This document shows, one piece after another, positions 63,149 through 64,000 of a stretch of DNA of 64,000 bases. The position numbers were made by a program, and so were the translations under genes. Source of the DNA: Blastopirellula sp. J2-11 (GTDB taxonomy: Bacteria > Planctomycetota > Planctomycetia > Pirellulales > Pirellulaceae); contig NZ_CP097384.1 of NCBI RefSeq assembly GCF_024584705.1, forward strand, positions 2,480,001 through 2,544,000, written 5' to 3'. The first letter of the stretch is position 1, and each line of letters begins with the position of its first letter. The notes below the pieces were generated by a model that did no database searches, was not told the origin of the DNA, and saw nothing but the letters and a program-made list of their open reading frames with translations.

Positions 63149-64000
63149 TGCGAACGCTCTTATTAGGCCTGAGCCTATTGTTGGCGCTGCCGACCTGGGC
63201 GGCGGCGGAAACGGATCGCCCTAACTTTTTGGTGATCTTGTGCGATGATCTCGGCTATGGCGATTTGGCTTGTTACGGCAATCCAACGATCAAGACGCCC
63301 AGCTTGGACGCGTTGGCCAAGCAAGGGATGCGGCTGACTTCTTGCTACGCGTCGGCGCCGGTCTGTTCTTCGTCCCGTGCCGGATTGATGACGGGGCGCA
63401 CGCCGAGTCGCGTTGGCGTTTACGACTGGATTCCGGCTGGCAATGTCATGCATCTGCGGCGCAGCGAAACGACCGTCGCATCGCTGTTGCATGATGCAGG
63501 CTACGATACGTGCCATGTCGGCAAATGGCATTTAAACGGCAAGTTCAATAGTGACGAGCAGCCGCAGCCAGGCGATCAAGGTTTCGCCCATTGGTTCAGC
63601 ACGCAAAACAACGCGGCTCCGACGCACGCCAATCCGACCAACTTTGTCCGCAACGGCGAACCGGTCGGCAAGCAGGAAGGCTACTCGTGCCAGGTCGTCG
63701 CCGACGAAGCGATCGACTGGTTGAAGTCGGGTCGCGACGCTGACAAGCCGTTTTTTGCGTTCGTCTGTTTTCATGAACCGCATGAGCCGATCGCTTCTCC
63801 GGAAGAACTGGTCGCTCACTACGGCGGCGCGAAGAAGAAGGGGGAAGCCCTTTACTACGCCAACGTGGAGAACATGGACAGCGCTGTTGGCCGCCTGATG
63901 GGGGCGCTCGACCAGATGAAGCTGGCCGAAAGCACGTTCGTTTACTTTACCAGCGACAACGGACCGGAGACGCTCGATCGTTATCGCAGCGCCTGGCGTT
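63148..64000 (+). CDS. Sulfatase, Cys-type (3' end cut by window)
   Basis: Starts at ATG 63148, overlapping the previous stop codon by one base; 284 codons are visible. Signal peptide LLLGLSLLLALPTWAAAE. FLVILCDDLGYGDLACYG is the metal site, and PVCSSSRAGLMTG holds the formylglycine Cys73 (C-x-S-x-R variant). GKWHLNGKF, FVCFHEPHEPI and FTSDNGPET follow. It is co-transcribed with the preceding sulfatase and probably acts on the same polymer. Confidence 0.94.
   Translation, partial: MRTLLLGLSLLLALPTWAAAETDRPNFLVILCDDLGYGDLACYGNPTIKTPSLDALAKQGMRLTSCYASAPVCSSSRAGLMTGRTPSRVGVYDWIPAGNVMHLRRSETTVASLLHDAGYDTCHVGKWHLNGKFNSDEQPQPGDQGFAHWFSTQNNAAPTHANPTNFVRNGEPVGKQEGYSCQVVADEAIDWLKSGRDADKPFFAFVCFHEPHEPIASPEELVAHYGGAKKKGEALYYANVENMDSAVGRLMGALDQMKLAESTFVYFTSDNGPETLDRYRSAWR

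Overview
The window comes from a planctomycete, most likely a member of the Pirellulaceae close to Blastopirellula or Bremerella. Family content supports this: three DUF1559 pseudopilin-like proteins, a planctomycete-type cytochrome protein (PSCyt1/DUF1549/DUF1553) followed by a DUF1501 protein, several formylglycine sulfatases, ECF sigma/FecR pairs, and Tat-exported proteins. No rRNA, tRNA or CRISPR array was seen.

Layout. 1-8.5 kb: oxidoreductase (cut by the window edge), sugar isomerase-like protein, TraB-like protein, a cell-envelope protein with a clear terminator, and a large acyl-AMP ligase/ACP/alpha-oxoamine synthase fusion. 8.8-16.4 kb: a chromosomal integron. About eleven cassette genes lie on the minus strand, separated by ten attC sites (nine of about 80-91 bp and one shortened), and end at a decayed integrase that reads in the same direction as the cassettes. 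The integrase has lost its middle region and its catalytic tyrosine and second histidine. 16.7-18.3 kb: an ECF sigma factor and an NTF2-like gene that share a TGTCACA-N15-TGTC promoter motif. 18.3-24.1 kb: a TPR protein bracketed by a dispersed repeat; an operon of radical SAM/SPASM enzyme, small membrane protein and signal peptidase I; and a lactonase-like beta-propeller. 24.6-31.1 kb: DUF1559, lipoprotein, a duplicated secreted protein, ECF sigma, FecR. 31.1-39.3 kb: core metabolism (aminotransferase, amidase, rsmA, ribE, eno) and two membrane proteins. 39.4-40.1 kb: a three-copy tandem repeat of about 240 bp. 40.1-49.3 kb: helicase/AAA-like protein, two csrA paralogues, lipase-like lipoprotein, sulfatase plus DegT aminotransferase, degenerate Nudix-like protein, TPR protein. 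49.6-59.6 kb: ECF sigma, FecR, DUF1559, lipoprotein, PSCyt/LamG protein, DUF1501, DapA-like enzyme. 59.8 kb to the end: DUF1559, lipoprotein and two sulfatases, the last cut by the window edge.

How the genes fit together. The 24-31, 50-59 and 60-64 kb blocks reuse the same parts (secreted DUF1559 protein, small transthyretin-like lipoprotein, large secreted catabolic protein, sigma/anti-sigma pair), which suggests surface or exported modules for polymer use under local sigma control. The least ordinary parts are the reversed, immobilised integron with its mostly unknown cassettes, the acyl ligase-ACP-oxoamine synthase fusion, and the radical SAM/small membrane protein/signal peptidase operon. 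All functional statements rest on reading motifs by eye; no database search was run.
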